Source: JBNKFV01 sp050289485 (GTDB lineage: Bacteria; Pseudomonadota; Gammaproteobacteria; Pseudomonadales; Cellvibrionaceae). Taken from it: a DNA stretch of 64,000 nucleotides. Positions 9,745 through 18,954 of the stretch are shown here, piece after piece. The position numbers and the translations under genes were made by a program. Each line of letters opens with the position of its first letter. Position 1 is the first letter of the stretch. A model generated the notes under the pieces. The model saw only the letters and a program-made list of their open reading frames with translations, made no database searches and had not been told where the DNA came from. The stretch covers positions 1 to 64,000 of the forward strand of contig JBNKFV010000018.1 of assembly GCA_050289485.1 (NCBI GenBank). The letters run 5' to 3'.

Positions 9745-9881
9745 AAAAAAACTCTCTGGGTTCGGTTCAAAGCAGTTGAAAGTTCACTCCTTTAATCCAA
9801 CAAGGATCATAATTGGGTTAACAGAGTGAACGCCGTCATATTTTAGTAAAAACTGGCATTTTATTCAGCCGAGAAAAACGA

Positions 9882-9899
9882 CTGTAACAAAATCATCAT
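9882..9899 (+). promoter_or_regulatory. Possible PhoB box
   Basis: CTGTAACAAAATCATCAT matches the Pho box (CTGTCAT-AAAA-CTGTCAT type) at about 13 of 18 positions by eye. It lies 49 bases before a PstS-like gene, a natural target of PhoB. This is a suggestion from sequence and context only. Confidence 0.35.
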
Positions 9900-9947
9900 C
9901 TTTTTCACCTACATTGCCCGCTTGTTTTTTTCCGAGGTAGAGATAGC

Positions 9948-11345
9948 ATGCGTACAACTATAAAAAACGGCATCAAACACGTATTACTGAGCTGCTTTTT
10001 TATACTACAGTGTCTCGTTATGCCAACAGTATACGCAGCCGAGATGCTTATTGCAGAAGATACTGAAGGTCTACTTTTCACCTTACACGGCTCGAACACC
10101 ATTGGGGCCAATCTGGCACCGAATCTGGTCGAAGCCTTTTTTAGCCGCCAAGGACTAACGTCAATTCGCCGTGCACCAACGGCCGAAAATGAATACAGAA
10201 TCAGTGCCGTGCACCCCCACTCGTTGCGTGAGGTGCATGTGGATATTGCCGCCCACGGTTCCAGCACCGGCTTCAACAGCCTAATCACCCGAACCACCGA
10301 TATCGCCATGGCCTCGCGCCCAATCAAAGATACCGAAGTGGCCGCGCTGGCGAGCCAGGGTAATTTTAAAAGCCCTCGGGCAGAACAGGTGATAGCCATT
10401 GATGGATTGGCGATTATCATCAACCATCGCAACCCTATTAACCAACTGGCTATCGAAGATATACGCCGAATTTTTACCGGTGAAATTCAAAACTGGAATG
10501 CACTGGGTGGTCCAAATCAGGCGATTAATGTGTATGCCCGTGACGACAGATCAGGCACGTGGGATACCTTTAAACACTTGGTATTGAATGCAACTGACCA
10601 GCTCCGAAGCAATAGCCAACGCTTCGAGTCTAACGATGAACTGTCATCTCGGGTGGCTAGCGACGCTTTCGGCATCGGCTTTGTCGGTCTAGCATCTGTA
10701 CACGACACTAAAGCCCTCCTGGTATCTGACAAGGGCACCCAACCACTACCACCAACACGAATTACGGTGGCCACAGAAGATTATCCATTGTCACGTCGCC
10801 TGTTTATGTATACCAGCGACCGACAGCAAAACGCTATAGTTTTGGCATTTCTTGAGTTTGTCCAAAGTGAGGCGGGGCAAAACCTGGTAGCCAGCACCGG
10901 CTTCGTTTCACAGGTGCCTGTCTCCTTCCGTACCACGGATGAGCGCGATGGTCCGTCGGAATATCTGGCTTTGACACGGGGCGGGCAACGCCTGTCGGTA
11001 AATATTCGTTTTGCTGAAAATACCGCTCAACTCGACAGCAAAGCACAACAGGACATTTTGCGTATTGTTCGCTTTATGCAGCAACCAGCAAACCGCGGCC
11101 GCAACATTTTACTGATTGGCTTTGGCGATGAAAAATCTACGGGAGCACGCGCAGCCATCTTATCGAAACTGCGAGCCATGCAGGTAAAATCGGCACTTTA
11201 CAATCACGATGTACTCGCCCTGCCTGTTGCCGGTTTTGGCGCCTATTTACCGGTAGCGGCGAATCATGGCGAAAGCCGCAAGAAAAACCAGCGGGTTGAG
11301 GTGTGGTTGAAAGGAGCAAAACCCGACACGTTGGCAAAACGATAA
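9948..11345 (+). CDS. PstS-like phosphate-binding protein fused to an OmpA domain
   Basis: The 465 residues begin with a signal peptide (cleavage near VYA-AEM, about 27-30). A PstS-type solute-binding domain follows (LHGSNTIGANLAPNLVEAFF; GFNSLITRTTDIAMASRPIKDTE; RRIFTGEIQNWNALGG; DDRSGTWDTFKHLVL). The C-terminal 120 residues resemble an OmpA peptidoglycan-binding domain (FAENTAQLDSKAQQDILRIVRFM, GFGD, NQRVEVWLK). This suggests phosphate sensing or capture by a periplasmic protein tethered to the cell wall rather than to an ABC transporter. No pst genes are adjacent. Confidence 0.87.
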   Translation: MRTTIKNGIKHVLLSCFFILQCLVMPTVYAAEMLIAEDTEGLLFTLHGSNTIGANLAPNLVEAFFSRQGLTSIRRAPTAENEYRISAVHPHSLREVHVDIAAHGSSTGFNSLITRTTDIAMASRPIKDTEVAALASQGNFKSPRAEQVIAIDGLAIIINHRNPINQLAIEDIRRIFTGEIQNWNALGGPNQAINVYARDDRSGTWDTFKHLVLNATDQLRSNSQRFESNDELSSRVASDAFGIGFVGLASVHDTKALLVSDKGTQPLPPTRITVATEDYPLSRRLFMYTSDRQQNAIVLAFLEFVQSEAGQNLVASTGFVSQVPVSFRTTDERDGPSEYLALTRGGQRLSVNIRFAENTAQLDSKAQQDILRIVRFMQQPANRGRNILLIGFGDEKSTGARAAILSKLRAMQVKSALYNHDVLALPVAGFGAYLPVAANHGESRKKNQRVEVWLKGAKPDTLAKR

Positions 11346-11362
11346 GTGTCGTAAGCGTTGGT

Positions 11363-11935
11363 TTAACTGGCTGAGGCTGACTGCAAACCAAGGCCCATTA
11401 AGGTGCGGGTCGTATCACTTTCCGGCGTATAGGGAATAAGGTCTTCACAGGAAATACCGTGTAAATGGTCGCTACTACCCTGGCCGAAAATAATATACTC
11501 CCCCTGATACTCTAATATGTTTGGGCAATCTTCCACCGGCAGTTCCAGCTGAACGGCCTGCACACCGTCACCTTTCCACTGCCCAAGCACCACCAGGTTG
11601 TAGATAAAACTGTCTACGGAATACATACCAGCGCGGGACAGCGACACATTAATACGCTGGCGTACCTGCGTTACTTTGACCAACGACACCCACTCAGCCT
11701 GCTTATAGAGCCTGAGCATTCTGTCAGCCAGAGGTTCCAGTGCAGGCAATCTGCCCTGAGACTGAAGCTGCCGCGGCGACTCATGATCAATGCTTTCATC
11801 TTGCAAAGCATCCTGCATTAACGCAGCCCCCACTTGATCTTCCGGTACATCACTTTGCGACCACGCCGCAGCGGACAATAGTGTCAGAAACATCAATAGA
11901 GATAGCGTTAGCGGTTTGCTGCTGTGACTGTCCAT
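11363..11935 (-). CDS. Secreted protein of unknown function
   Basis: About 190 residues starting at ATG 11935. The N-terminus (KPLTLSLLMFLTLLSAAAWSQ) looks like a signal peptide with cleavage after AWS or SQ. A longer version from ATG 11980 is possible, and neither start has a good ribosome site. The body has acidic, Gln-rich residues, then a beta-rich part with two cysteines (VEDCPN, ISCEDL). I recognise no domain. It converges on the PstS-OmpA gene, 17 bases apart. Confidence 0.65.
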   Translation of the reverse strand: MDSHSSKPLTLSLLMFLTLLSAAAWSQSDVPEDQVGAALMQDALQDESIDHESPRQLQSQGRLPALEPLADRMLRLYKQAEWVSLVKVTQVRQRINVSLSRAGMYSVDSFIYNLVVLGQWKGDGVQAVQLELPVEDCPNILEYQGEYIIFGQGSSDHLHGISCEDLIPYTPESDTTRTLMGLGLQSASAS

Positions 11936-12088
11936 ATACCAACGAAGCCTGGGAGAAGAAATGGTTGACGATAGTCGCATCAACCAGCTGCATGCTGCCT
12001 GAATCGCGTCAAATAATGACGCCTATCAATGCCGGGGTCAACCACACCGAAAAGACATTCAGCACCAAGAATACGGCCTGCCAAAAAC

Positions 12089-13345
12089 TTAACTGACGAT
12101 CAAACTACGCGCTTCGAGAATTTTTTCCTTCGACTTGTCGAGAATTTCAATCGTTAACTCAGGCGTTAGCTCACCCAGAGGCAACACTTTGAACGCAGGC
12201 AAACTGTCGATACGCGCCACGGGCAGGGGCTTACGGCGCCGAATCAGGGCATGTAATACCGCTACCTGAACCACATCGGCCAGATCAGCATCCACCGACG
12301 CGGGCCGCTGCCAGTCGTGTACCTTACGTACCATTTCGACCAGCTCTTCCGGAAAATTCCAATGTTGCAAAATAGCGGTGGCCGCATCACTGCGCAAACG
12401 TTCGATAATCCACTCGGCTTTGTCTGAATCCTGCGTAATACTGGGATGCAACTCAATGTAGTGCAAAATGGCGATAATCCCAATATCATGAATCAGACCA
12501 GCCAGCATTACCTCTTCATTGGAATACTTGAAGCGCGGAATCATATCGGCAATCACAAAGCTGATCGCTGCCACTTCCACGCTGTGTTCCCAAGCCGCCA
12601 CCATTTTTGCCCGCAGTACTTTTGATTTACTTTGAAACAACTCACGCAAAGCAAAACTCAGTACCAATTGCTGGGTGGTACGCAATCCCAAGCGAACAAT
12701 GGCATTCTTGGTAGTTTCACACTTGCTGGTGCCATGATAGATAGGGCTATTCGCCGCCCGAATCAGTTTGGCCGCTATGGCAGGATCCGCGTTAATGCTG
12801 CTGGCCAGTCGTTCGGCCGTTACCCTTTCATCTTCCAGCATCTGCCTAACCTTAATGGCTACCTCGGGCAGGCTGGGCAGGATAATTTTATTTTTCTTTA
12901 GTGCCGAGGAAAATTCAGTATAAATTTCGCGCATCTCGATTTCATCGAGACTGCCGGCTTCGTCTACGGCATAAACATCATCCCCTTGATGCTCAATATA
13001 CTGCGACTGGATTTCGTCCAGCACATCAACATCAACATAGAAAACCGAACTGGGCACGGTTGCCTTAGCAGTGTATTGACGGGGGCGCAGCCTCGCTACA
13101 GGACGCTCAGCAACCTCATCTTCAGCAGTCATGATGCGCGACTTGCCATCGTTAGAGGTCAGCTCGAGCTTGCCCTGCAGCAGATAAAATTCCTTGGTAT
13201 CAATATCCCCAGCTTTAAAAAGAACATCACCTTTCTTTAACTCAAGCAGGGTAAGTGCATCGGCCATGAGAATCAGCTCGTGCTCAGCCATCTGTTTAAA
13301 CGGAACAAACCGCTGCAATTGCTCAGGAAGGATCTCTTTTACCAT
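12089..13345 (-). CDS. Cyclic-nucleotide-binding domain plus HDOD signalling protein
   Basis: The N-terminal cNMP-binding fold is at about 10-125 (FVPFKQMAEHELILMADALTLLELKKGDVLFKAG). An HDOD domain follows at about 150-350 (LPSLPEVAIKVRQMLEDE..., AANSPIYHG, LVLSFALREL, LAGLIHDIGIIAIL). HDOD proteins are non-catalytic relatives of HD hydrolases used as signalling scaffolds in motility and cell-cycle control. LIHDIG keeps the HD pair, but the full metal set is not evident. There is no transmembrane segment. The gene is monocistronic. Confidence 0.88.
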   Translation of the reverse strand: MVKEILPEQLQRFVPFKQMAEHELILMADALTLLELKKGDVLFKAGDIDTKEFYLLQGKLELTSNDGKSRIMTAEDEVAERPVARLRPRQYTAKATVPSSVFYVDVDVLDEIQSQYIEHQGDDVYAVDEAGSLDEIEMREIYTEFSSALKKNKIILPSLPEVAIKVRQMLEDERVTAERLASSINADPAIAAKLIRAANSPIYHGTSKCETTKNAIVRLGLRTTQQLVLSFALRELFQSKSKVLRAKMVAAWEHSVEVAAISFVIADMIPRFKYSNEEVMLAGLIHDIGIIAILHYIELHPSITQDSDKAEWIIERLRSDAATAILQHWNFPEELVEMVRKVHDWQRPASVDADLADVVQVAVLHALIRRRKPLPVARIDSLPAFKVLPLGELTPELTIEILDKSKEKILEARSLIVS

Positions 13346-13411
13346 GCCCTCACTCTCTACCTCTAGCCGGTACCAATATCATGACGCCCCAAAATGGGCA
13401 AAACCAAAAAC

Positions 13412-13432
13412 CCGGGCCCTTAGCAGGCCCGG
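13412..13432 (-). terminator. Terminator of the OmpA-lipoprotein gene
   Basis: CCGGGCC / GGCCCGG stem with a 7-base loop. On the minus strand it is followed at once by a T-rich run (GGGTTTTTGG), 75 bases past the stop of the OmpA lipoprotein gene. It has the form of a rho-independent terminator. Confidence 0.7.
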
Positions 13433-13506
13433 AATCAACAACATACAACAGTAGATTAACGGTCTACTGCAGATTAAACCCTGCTCACAGACAAATGCTA
13501 GATAGT

Positions 13507-14178
13507 TTATTGAACAGGCTCGAGCGTCAACTCAACACGTCGGTTCGCTTGACGACCAGCAGCCGTTTCATTGCTCGCTACGGGATAGCGAGGGCCATAA
13601 CCTACCGCGGTCACTCGCGCGGAGGCCACGCCGTAATCGATCAGTTTCATTTTAACGCTGCTGGCGCGCTGCTCACTGAGCAACTGGTTAAAATCCAGAC
13701 TGCCTGTTGAGTCGGTATGCCCCGCTACACGGATCCCCGTATCTTTGTACTCTTTCAACACCAGACTGACTGACTCGATAACAGGGTCGAAACCACTGCG
13801 AATTTGTGAGCTGGCGCTGGCAAAAGTGATGTTACCGGGCATAACCAGACGAATATTGTCGCCCTCACGCACTACCTGAACACCAGTACCCACCAGCTTT
13901 TCACGCAAAGCGGCTTCTTGTTTGTCCATATAGTAGCCCACACCAGCACCTATCGCAGCACCTGCAGCAGCCCCGGTCAAAACACCCTTCTTGCGGTCGC
14001 CCTTACTGGATGTGGTCGCACCAATAACTGCCCCAGCTACTGCACCGACAGCTGCCCCACTGGTTGCTTTGCTGGTCTTTGACTCACCGGTATAGGGATC
14101 CATGGTCGTACAGGCACTCAACATTCCTGCAACTACCACCGCTACGCCCATACTTTTTACCGATTTCATTGCTAACAT
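13507..14178 (-). CDS. Glycine-zipper OmpA-family lipoprotein (YiaD-like)
   Basis: A 223-residue outer-membrane lipoprotein with lipobox GMLSAC and lipidated Cys23. Two glycine-zipper segments follow (about 42-60 and 68-85: GAAVGAVAGAVIGA, GAAAGAAIGAGVGYYMD). The C-terminal OmpA domain (about 105-220) binds peptidoglycan (VAGHTDSTGS, NQLLSEQRASSVKMKL, NRRVELTL). It probably anchors the outer membrane to the wall. The gene is divergent from the LRR lipoprotein. Confidence 0.92.
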   Translation of the reverse strand: MLAMKSVKSMGVAVVVAGMLSACTTMDPYTGESKTSKATSGAAVGAVAGAVIGATTSSKGDRKKGVLTGAAAGAAIGAGVGYYMDKQEAALREKLVGTGVQVVREGDNIRLVMPGNITFASASSQIRSGFDPVIESVSLVLKEYKDTGIRVAGHTDSTGSLDFNQLLSEQRASSVKMKLIDYGVASARVTAVGYGPRYPVASNETAAGRQANRRVELTLEPVQ

Positions 14179-14495
14179 AACAGCTCCTTATGCAATCAAT
14201 AGCCACAATATTGTGGTTTGCTCTTTCACCAGTTTATAGCCTTGTACTCAAGATACTGGCAAAGTTTATTAAAACGTACTCATAATAAAGGAAACCTGAA
14301 CGCCATATGGACATCAAAGTCTCATACTTGCATTTCACTTAAACTATTAACCCGGCAAGCATTATTGTCGAGTTAATAAGCGGCGTACGGATGCGCCGCC
14401 ATGGGTCGCAGGCCAACAATACAACGACTGAAGCAGCATTCTATTCTTAATTCTCACGCAGCTCGCCGTAAACGGGCGTAACAACGGAGGTTTCT
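14179..14495. other. Divergent intergenic region with palindromic repeat
   Basis: The 317 bases between two divergent lipoprotein genes contain no ORF I can support. They hold one copy of the 32-bp palindrome (14346-14377). A good ribosome site (ACGGAGG) occurs 7-8 bases before the LRR gene start. Promoters for both genes must lie here. Confidence 0.5.
14346..14377. repeat. 32-bp palindromic repeat, copy 1
   Basis: Left arm ATTAACCCGGCAA, loop GCATTA, right arm TTGTCGAGTTAAT with two changes from perfect pairing. Same family as 27897-27928 and 61262-61293. Here it lies between divergent genes, so it is not a simple terminator. Confidence 0.8.
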
Positions 14496-15023
14496 TTGAA
14501 AACTATCACAGTACCTTTTCTGCTGACTCGCTTTAGTGCGACGTTTGCCCTCACAGTACTGCTGGCAGGATGCAGCAGCTATAGCGTCAGCGTCAACGAG
14601 CGCACAGTATATACGCCGCCTCCATTATTGAAAGACATACCGGTTAGCGATAAGGGGCTGCACGACTGCCTTATTCAAACCATTGCTGACCACAAAGTGA
14701 CCAACCCCTCACAGTTGGTACAACTCAATTGCACCAATGCCGGCATCAGCTCGATAGAAGGTATCCAGTATTTTGCTAACCTTATGCGATTGAACCTCGC
14801 CCACAACCAGATTGTCGATATATCACCCGCCAGCTTGCTTCCCAAACTGGAACATCTCCAATTAAAGGATAATCACATTGAAAATTTGACCCCTCTGAAA
14901 GCTCTGACCCAGCTGACCCGGGTGGATGTGAGCCAGAATCCACTAGCGAATTGCCAGGCAGCGAAGGTTATCGAGCAACAGGTTGTTGGTGACGTGGTAC
15001 TGCCAGAGACCTGCCGACGCTAA
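14496..15023 (+). CDS. Leucine-rich-repeat lipoprotein
   Basis: 175 residues with lipobox LLAGC (lipidated Cys26), followed by a short linker. About three to four LRR units follow over residues 80-165 (GIQYFANLMRLNLAHNQI, LPKLEHLQLKDNHI, LKALTQLTRVDVSQNPL). It ends NCQAAKVIEQQVVGDVVLPETC; the paired cysteines may cap the solenoid. The probable role is protein binding at the outer membrane, but the partner is unknown. Confidence 0.82.
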   Translation: MKTITVPFLLTRFSATFALTVLLAGCSSYSVSVNERTVYTPPPLLKDIPVSDKGLHDCLIQTIADHKVTNPSQLVQLNCTNAGISSIEGIQYFANLMRLNLAHNQIVDISPASLLPKLEHLQLKDNHIENLTPLKALTQLTRVDVSQNPLANCQAAKVIEQQVVGDVVLPETCRR

Positions 15024-15026
15024 GGC

Positions 15027-15305
15027 CTACATAGCGACTGCCTTTGCAAACGACAGACCGAGAATATTACTCTCGTGATGTACCACTTTCATACTCACAG
15101 GCTCGTCGTTGATAGAGCCTGTTATACGCTTAAAGCGCACTTTTACGATAGTACCTACAGGAGGAGGAATAACGCGGTCGACAATAACTTGTGCGCCACC
15201 ATCCGAAATATCACGGGCAAAACCCACGATAGTGCCAAATGCTGGATGTGTCATTTCCACCTTGATCGATGTCGACTTACGCTGAAACTGCCTACGCTCT
15301 TCCAT
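15027..15305 (-). CDS. PilZ-domain protein
   Basis: A 92-residue single PilZ domain that likely binds cyclic di-GMP. The N-terminal RRQFQRKS matches the RxxxR half of the binding motif. DISDGGAQV matches the (D/N)xSxxG half. It could be a target of the diguanylate cyclase at about 5 kb, though that link is only contextual. It converges on the LRR gene with a 3-base gap. Confidence 0.85.
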   Translation of the reverse strand: MEERRQFQRKSTSIKVEMTHPAFGTIVGFARDISDGGAQVIVDRVIPPPVGTIVKVRFKRITGSINDEPVSMKVVHHESNILGLSFAKAVAM

Positions 15306-15828
15306 AAAAGTCTCCTTGGTACTACCAGATAACGACCGTTTATATTACCCATTATAGTACGCGCCCACTTAGGCATTAGGTCAAAGCCGACGCTTTTTTT
15401 AAACACCACCGGATAGCTTTGAGTCAGTGCAAAATCATCCACAGAATCTGTGGATAAGTCTGTGAATGAACTATTGAAAGTTGACGCCAAGCCCCATTAT
15501 GCCGTGAACCCTCACAAACTGATCGTTATCTGAACAAAGATTAAAAAGTCATTTAAAATCAATAAGTTAAAAAATGCGAAGGTTTTTCGAGCAATTTGTT
15601 ACATTTTGAAACAGCCATCTCGTGCGACGCCCCAAGATGGTGTGGAAAAAAATTCCGAAAAACCATTTTTTGCACCATACACGATAAGTAACTACTTACT
15701 GATCAAAATACAATCAACAAAAACCCGAAGGCACCCTGTAACACGGAGGTAACACTTATGCTTTAACATGACTTGTCTAGACCGTTTATCGGCTGGCGGG
15801 GGATAACCTGAATGTTCTACTGTGAAGT
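15306..15828. other. Long intergenic region, no supported gene
   Basis: 523 bases with no ORF of note and AT-rich stretches. There are two inverted DnaA-box-like 9-mers, TCATCCACA on plus and TTATCCACA on minus (about 15435-15459). A strong Shine-Dalgarno sequence (CGGAGGT, 15744-15750) lies seven bases before ATG CTT TAA at 15758-15766. Too few DnaA boxes are present to call an origin. Confidence 0.4.
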
Positions 15829-16626
15829 TCAGGCACGCTGGCGATTAGCATCAGAGCCTGCATCAAATGGAGCGACATCAATCCAGTCAAAACCGTCATT
15901 CTGGCAGGCGTAATGAACCTGCGGAATCGTGCTGGCCATATCGGCAAACACATCTTGCACCAATGCCAACGTGTTATTTTTTTCGCTGATATGTGCCACA
16001 ACCAGGCACTGTAGGCGTTCCACATCGAGGCGAGACAAAAAGCTGACTGCCTGCTGGTTATTCAAATGGCCCCATTGACCACCGACACGTTGTTTCAGCG
16101 ACGGAGGATAAGGGCCGTAAGCCAGCATTGTCGTATCGTGATTAGCTTCCAATACCAGCGCGTCACATGACTGATAACAGGTTTCTACATGCGGGGTAAC
16201 ACTACCAAGGTCAGTGAGAATACCCAGCTGACAACCGTTGGCGCGAAAAATAAACTGAGTAGGTTCGCGAGCATCATGGGGCACAGCGACTGGCTGAACT
16301 TCAATGGTACCCAATTGGTAAGACTGATGCCCTTCTATCAACTGTAAATCAGGTAACACACCCAAGTCGCGGCTTTTAAAGGTGCCCCGGGTCATATGTG
16401 TCGGCAAGCCGTATTTACGCGCCAAAGGCGGCACACCTTTGATGTGATCACTGTGTTCGTGCGTCACCAAAATAGCCGTAATTTGCTCTGGGTGCTTATC
16501 CAATCGGGCCATACGGCGCTCGGTTTCTTTTACCGTAAAACCACAATCAACCAGCAGCAGGCAATTACCCCACTCTACCAGCGTGGCATTACCGCGACTT
16601 CCAGACCCCAGAGAGGCAAATCTCAC
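15829..16626 (-). CDS. MBL-fold metallohydrolase (YycJ/WalJ-like)
   Basis: 265 residues from GTG 16626, which has GGGAGAT upstream and begins VRFASLGSGSRGNATLV as relatives do. A longer GTG start at 16662 also exists. The metallo-beta-lactamase motif THEHSDHIKG binds two metals. Further ligands lie in the HDAREP, LTDLGSVTPHV and ANHD segments. The family acts as phosphodiesterase or exonuclease-like enzymes; the substrate is unproven. It follows bamC by 36 bases on the same strand. Confidence 0.88.
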   Translation of the reverse strand: MRFASLGSGSRGNATLVEWGNCLLLVDCGFTVKETERRMARLDKHPEQITAILVTHEHSDHIKGVPPLARKYGLPTHMTRGTFKSRDLGVLPDLQLIEGHQSYQLGTIEVQPVAVPHDAREPTQFIFRANGCQLGILTDLGSVTPHVETCYQSCDALVLEANHDTTMLAYGPYPPSLKQRVGGQWGHLNNQQAVSFLSRLDVERLQCLVVAHISEKNNTLALVQDVFADMASTIPQVHYACQNDGFDWIDVAPFDAGSDANRQRA

Positions 16627-16662
16627 ACCTATCTCCCAAGGCCCGTTGCGGGCCACTTTCAC

Positions 16663-17814
16663 TTAAATCAGATTACGTCGAATAATAGTCAACAAACGCC
16701 GTGCTTCCTGACGCTTCAACTGGCCTGCGGCCGTGTCTCGAATTCTCACATCAATGCGCCCAGCGTCCTCGGTAACGATCACCAGATACCCAGGCACCGC
16801 GTTAGTGCCCGCCGCAGGTGTTGCTGCAACGAGATCTTCAGGTAAAGCTGCCAGCACATCCGGCAAGGTTTTTTCGGCTGTTGACCGGTCAGCTTTATCA
16901 TCACCACCAAACAAACGTCCCCAGAAACCTGGCTCTTCGTCGCCCTCCGGCTCTGGCTTGCGGTAACCAACATAAAACACTTTACGCTCGATATTTTCAC
17001 CCCATAGCGTAAAACCTTCTTCACCCATGGCGTGGTGCAACGTTGCCCAGGCACGATTGAAGTCGAGGTTCAAACTGAGTACAGGCTCACGACCGGTAAT
17101 ATCGATAACCACCTTTTCCTGACCAGCAATGGTTTGTGCCAGCAATGACGACGAGCCCGACTGCTTCATGTCAGCAGCAATAGCACCGGCCAATTCGTCG
17201 ACCATCCAACCCTCACGCTCGGCATTGGTTGAGGTTTCTGGCCAGGTGACGGTTGTTGTCTTTTCGGCGACCTCGTTGGTCATGGTAACGTGGCGTATAT
17301 GCACCTCGGTACTGTCAATCTGTACTCCCTGCTCCAAGCGTATGCGGTATTTATCTTTGTGTTCGGGGTCATTTTTGAACTGCAGCCAAGCAGTTTCAAT
17401 AATACCCTGATGAGCATCAGCGCTGGCCACTGCCAACCCAGTCACATTGAGGAAATTACGCACACGCGGCCACACTTCGCTGGGCGGGGCACTGACCAGA
17501 ATCCAGCGTTTTTCATACAGCTTTTGAATTTTTACTGAACTATCCTGCTGACTGGAAGCCAGAGGATCCGGGCGAGGGGTATCACTGAAAACAACTTCAT
17601 CGAGGCTGTCTTCTTGCACGGCAGGAATAGCATAAAGTTCATGCAGTTGGCTCTTGTCATAGCCTTCTGGAACACGAATCTCAGGCAGTTCTTCTGATTT
17701 TACGTAATCACTGCTGGCATCACGAAACACGCCGTCATCACCAAACAAGACACCACACCCAGACAAACAGGCGATGCCCCCTAATACCAATAGCGTTTTG
17801 AATCTTGTTAGCAT
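16663..17814 (-). CDS. bamC: Outer-membrane assembly lipoprotein BamC
   Basis: A BAM-complex lipoprotein that helps insert beta-barrels into the outer membrane. The 383 residues start at ATG 17814, chosen because it gives a lipoprotein signal ending LSGC (Cys20). An open frame to 17967 would bury this signal. An unstructured segment that contacts BamD follows (RDASSDYVKSEELPEIRVPEGY). Two helix-grip domains come next (WPRVRNFLNVTGLAV; FNRAWATLHHAMGEEGFTLW). It lies 35 bases after dapA, as in other gammaproteobacteria. Confidence 0.93.
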   Translation of the reverse strand: MLTRFKTLLVLGGIACLSGCGVLFGDDGVFRDASSDYVKSEELPEIRVPEGYDKSQLHELYAIPAVQEDSLDEVVFSDTPRPDPLASSQQDSSVKIQKLYEKRWILVSAPPSEVWPRVRNFLNVTGLAVASADAHQGIIETAWLQFKNDPEHKDKYRIRLEQGVQIDSTEVHIRHVTMTNEVAEKTTTVTWPETSTNAEREGWMVDELAGAIAADMKQSGSSSLLAQTIAGQEKVVIDITGREPVLSLNLDFNRAWATLHHAMGEEGFTLWGENIERKVFYVGYRKPEPEGDEEPGFWGRLFGGDDKADRSTAEKTLPDVLAALPEDLVAATPAAGTNAVPGYLVIVTEDAGRIDVRIRDTAAGQLKRQEARRLLTIIRRNLI

Positions 17815-17849
17815 TATTCTGTTAACCAACCTATAACTAATAAAACCAC

Positions 17850-18725
17850 TTAAAGTAATCCCATACCATGCATTGCAGCTCGCAGGGAGGCGTGGTGCTT
17901 CTCGGAAAAGTACGTCATCGGCAGGCGAATACCACCGTCGCAGAAGCCTAATTGCTCTACCGCCCACTTTACTGGAATCGGGTTGGACTCCAAAAACAGA
18001 GATTGGTGCAATGACATTAACTGCTGGTTCAGTGCACGGGCTTTATCCGCATCGCCAGCAATCGCCAGTTTGCACAATTGCGACAATTCAGCCGGGGCCA
18101 CATTAGCCGTTACACTGATATTACCCTTACCGCCTGCCAACATCAGTTCAACGGCAGTAACATCATCACCGGAATAGACCAGAAAATCAGCCGGGGCACG
18201 TTCGATAATATCGCGCGCACGCTGGATATCACCGGTAGCCTCTTTAACCGCAACGATATTATCGAGCGCTGCCAAGCGCAGCACGGTATCGGTATTCATA
18301 TCAACACCGGTACGGGCCGGCACATTGTAGAGAATCTGCGGTATGGCTACGGCATCGGCCACGGCTTTGTGATGCAGATACAGGCCTTCTTGCGTGGGGC
18401 GGTTATAGTAAGGCGTTACCAGCAGGCAGGCATCCGCACCGCGGGTTTTGGCGGCTTCCGTCAACTCGATGGCCTCGTCAGTGGCATTGGCGCCAGTACC
18501 GGCAATCACCGGAATACGCCCATTTACCTGATCCACTACACGGGCAATCACGTCCAAGTGCTCAGTCACACTCAGTGTCGCAGATTCACCGGTAGTACCT
18601 ACTGCCACAATGGCGTCGGAGCCCTTTTCCAGATGCCACTCCACCAGTTTATGCAGGCTGTCCCAGTCCAATGAGTTGTCATTGTGCATAGGGGTAATGA
18701 GGGCAACGATACTACCTTGGATCAT
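17850..18725 (-). CDS. dapA: 4-hydroxy-tetrahydrodipicolinate synthase
   Basis: Condenses pyruvate with aspartate semialdehyde, the first committed step to lysine and diaminopimelate. The 291 residues contain GTTGESATLS, the catalytic tyrosine in ILYNVPARTG and the Schiff-base lysine in VAVKEATGD. YSGDD is also intact. It is the first gene of dapA-bamC. Confidence 0.98.
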   Translation of the reverse strand: MIQGSIVALITPMHNDNSLDWDSLHKLVEWHLEKGSDAIVAVGTTGESATLSVTEHLDVIARVVDQVNGRIPVIAGTGANATDEAIELTEAAKTRGADACLLVTPYYNRPTQEGLYLHHKAVADAVAIPQILYNVPARTGVDMNTDTVLRLAALDNIVAVKEATGDIQRARDIIERAPADFLVYSGDDVTAVELMLAGGKGNISVTANVAPAELSQLCKLAIAGDADKARALNQQLMSLHQSLFLESNPIPVKWAVEQLGFCDGGIRLPMTYFSEKHHASLRAAMHGMGLL

Positions 18726-18954
18726 TCAATTTTCTCCGATAAACCGGCAGGCTTTGAGGTGTCGCACCAATACAGTAGCAGCGCAGAGGCGCTTGTCTGG
18801 CGAGTGGACTTGAAACAAAGGCGTAATGGTACTTACGGCCCTTGCTCGACACAAGTTCCACGAGACTATTTTTCACACGTAAGCAACTTATCGGGAAGCT
18901 ATTCTCGCATTGACCTGATGGAAGGTACGGTATTGTGGCGTAATGCAGAGCACA

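Noticed and set aside
15430..15460. Replication origin from paired DnaA boxes
   Set aside because: Only two boxes and no dnaA, gidA or repeated 9-mers nearby. Chance or a single regulatory DnaA site is more likely.
18726..18954. Possible small gene between dapA and the glutamine-synthetase-like gene
   Set aside because: Plus-strand frames here continue from antisense dapA and lack ribosome sites or domain features.
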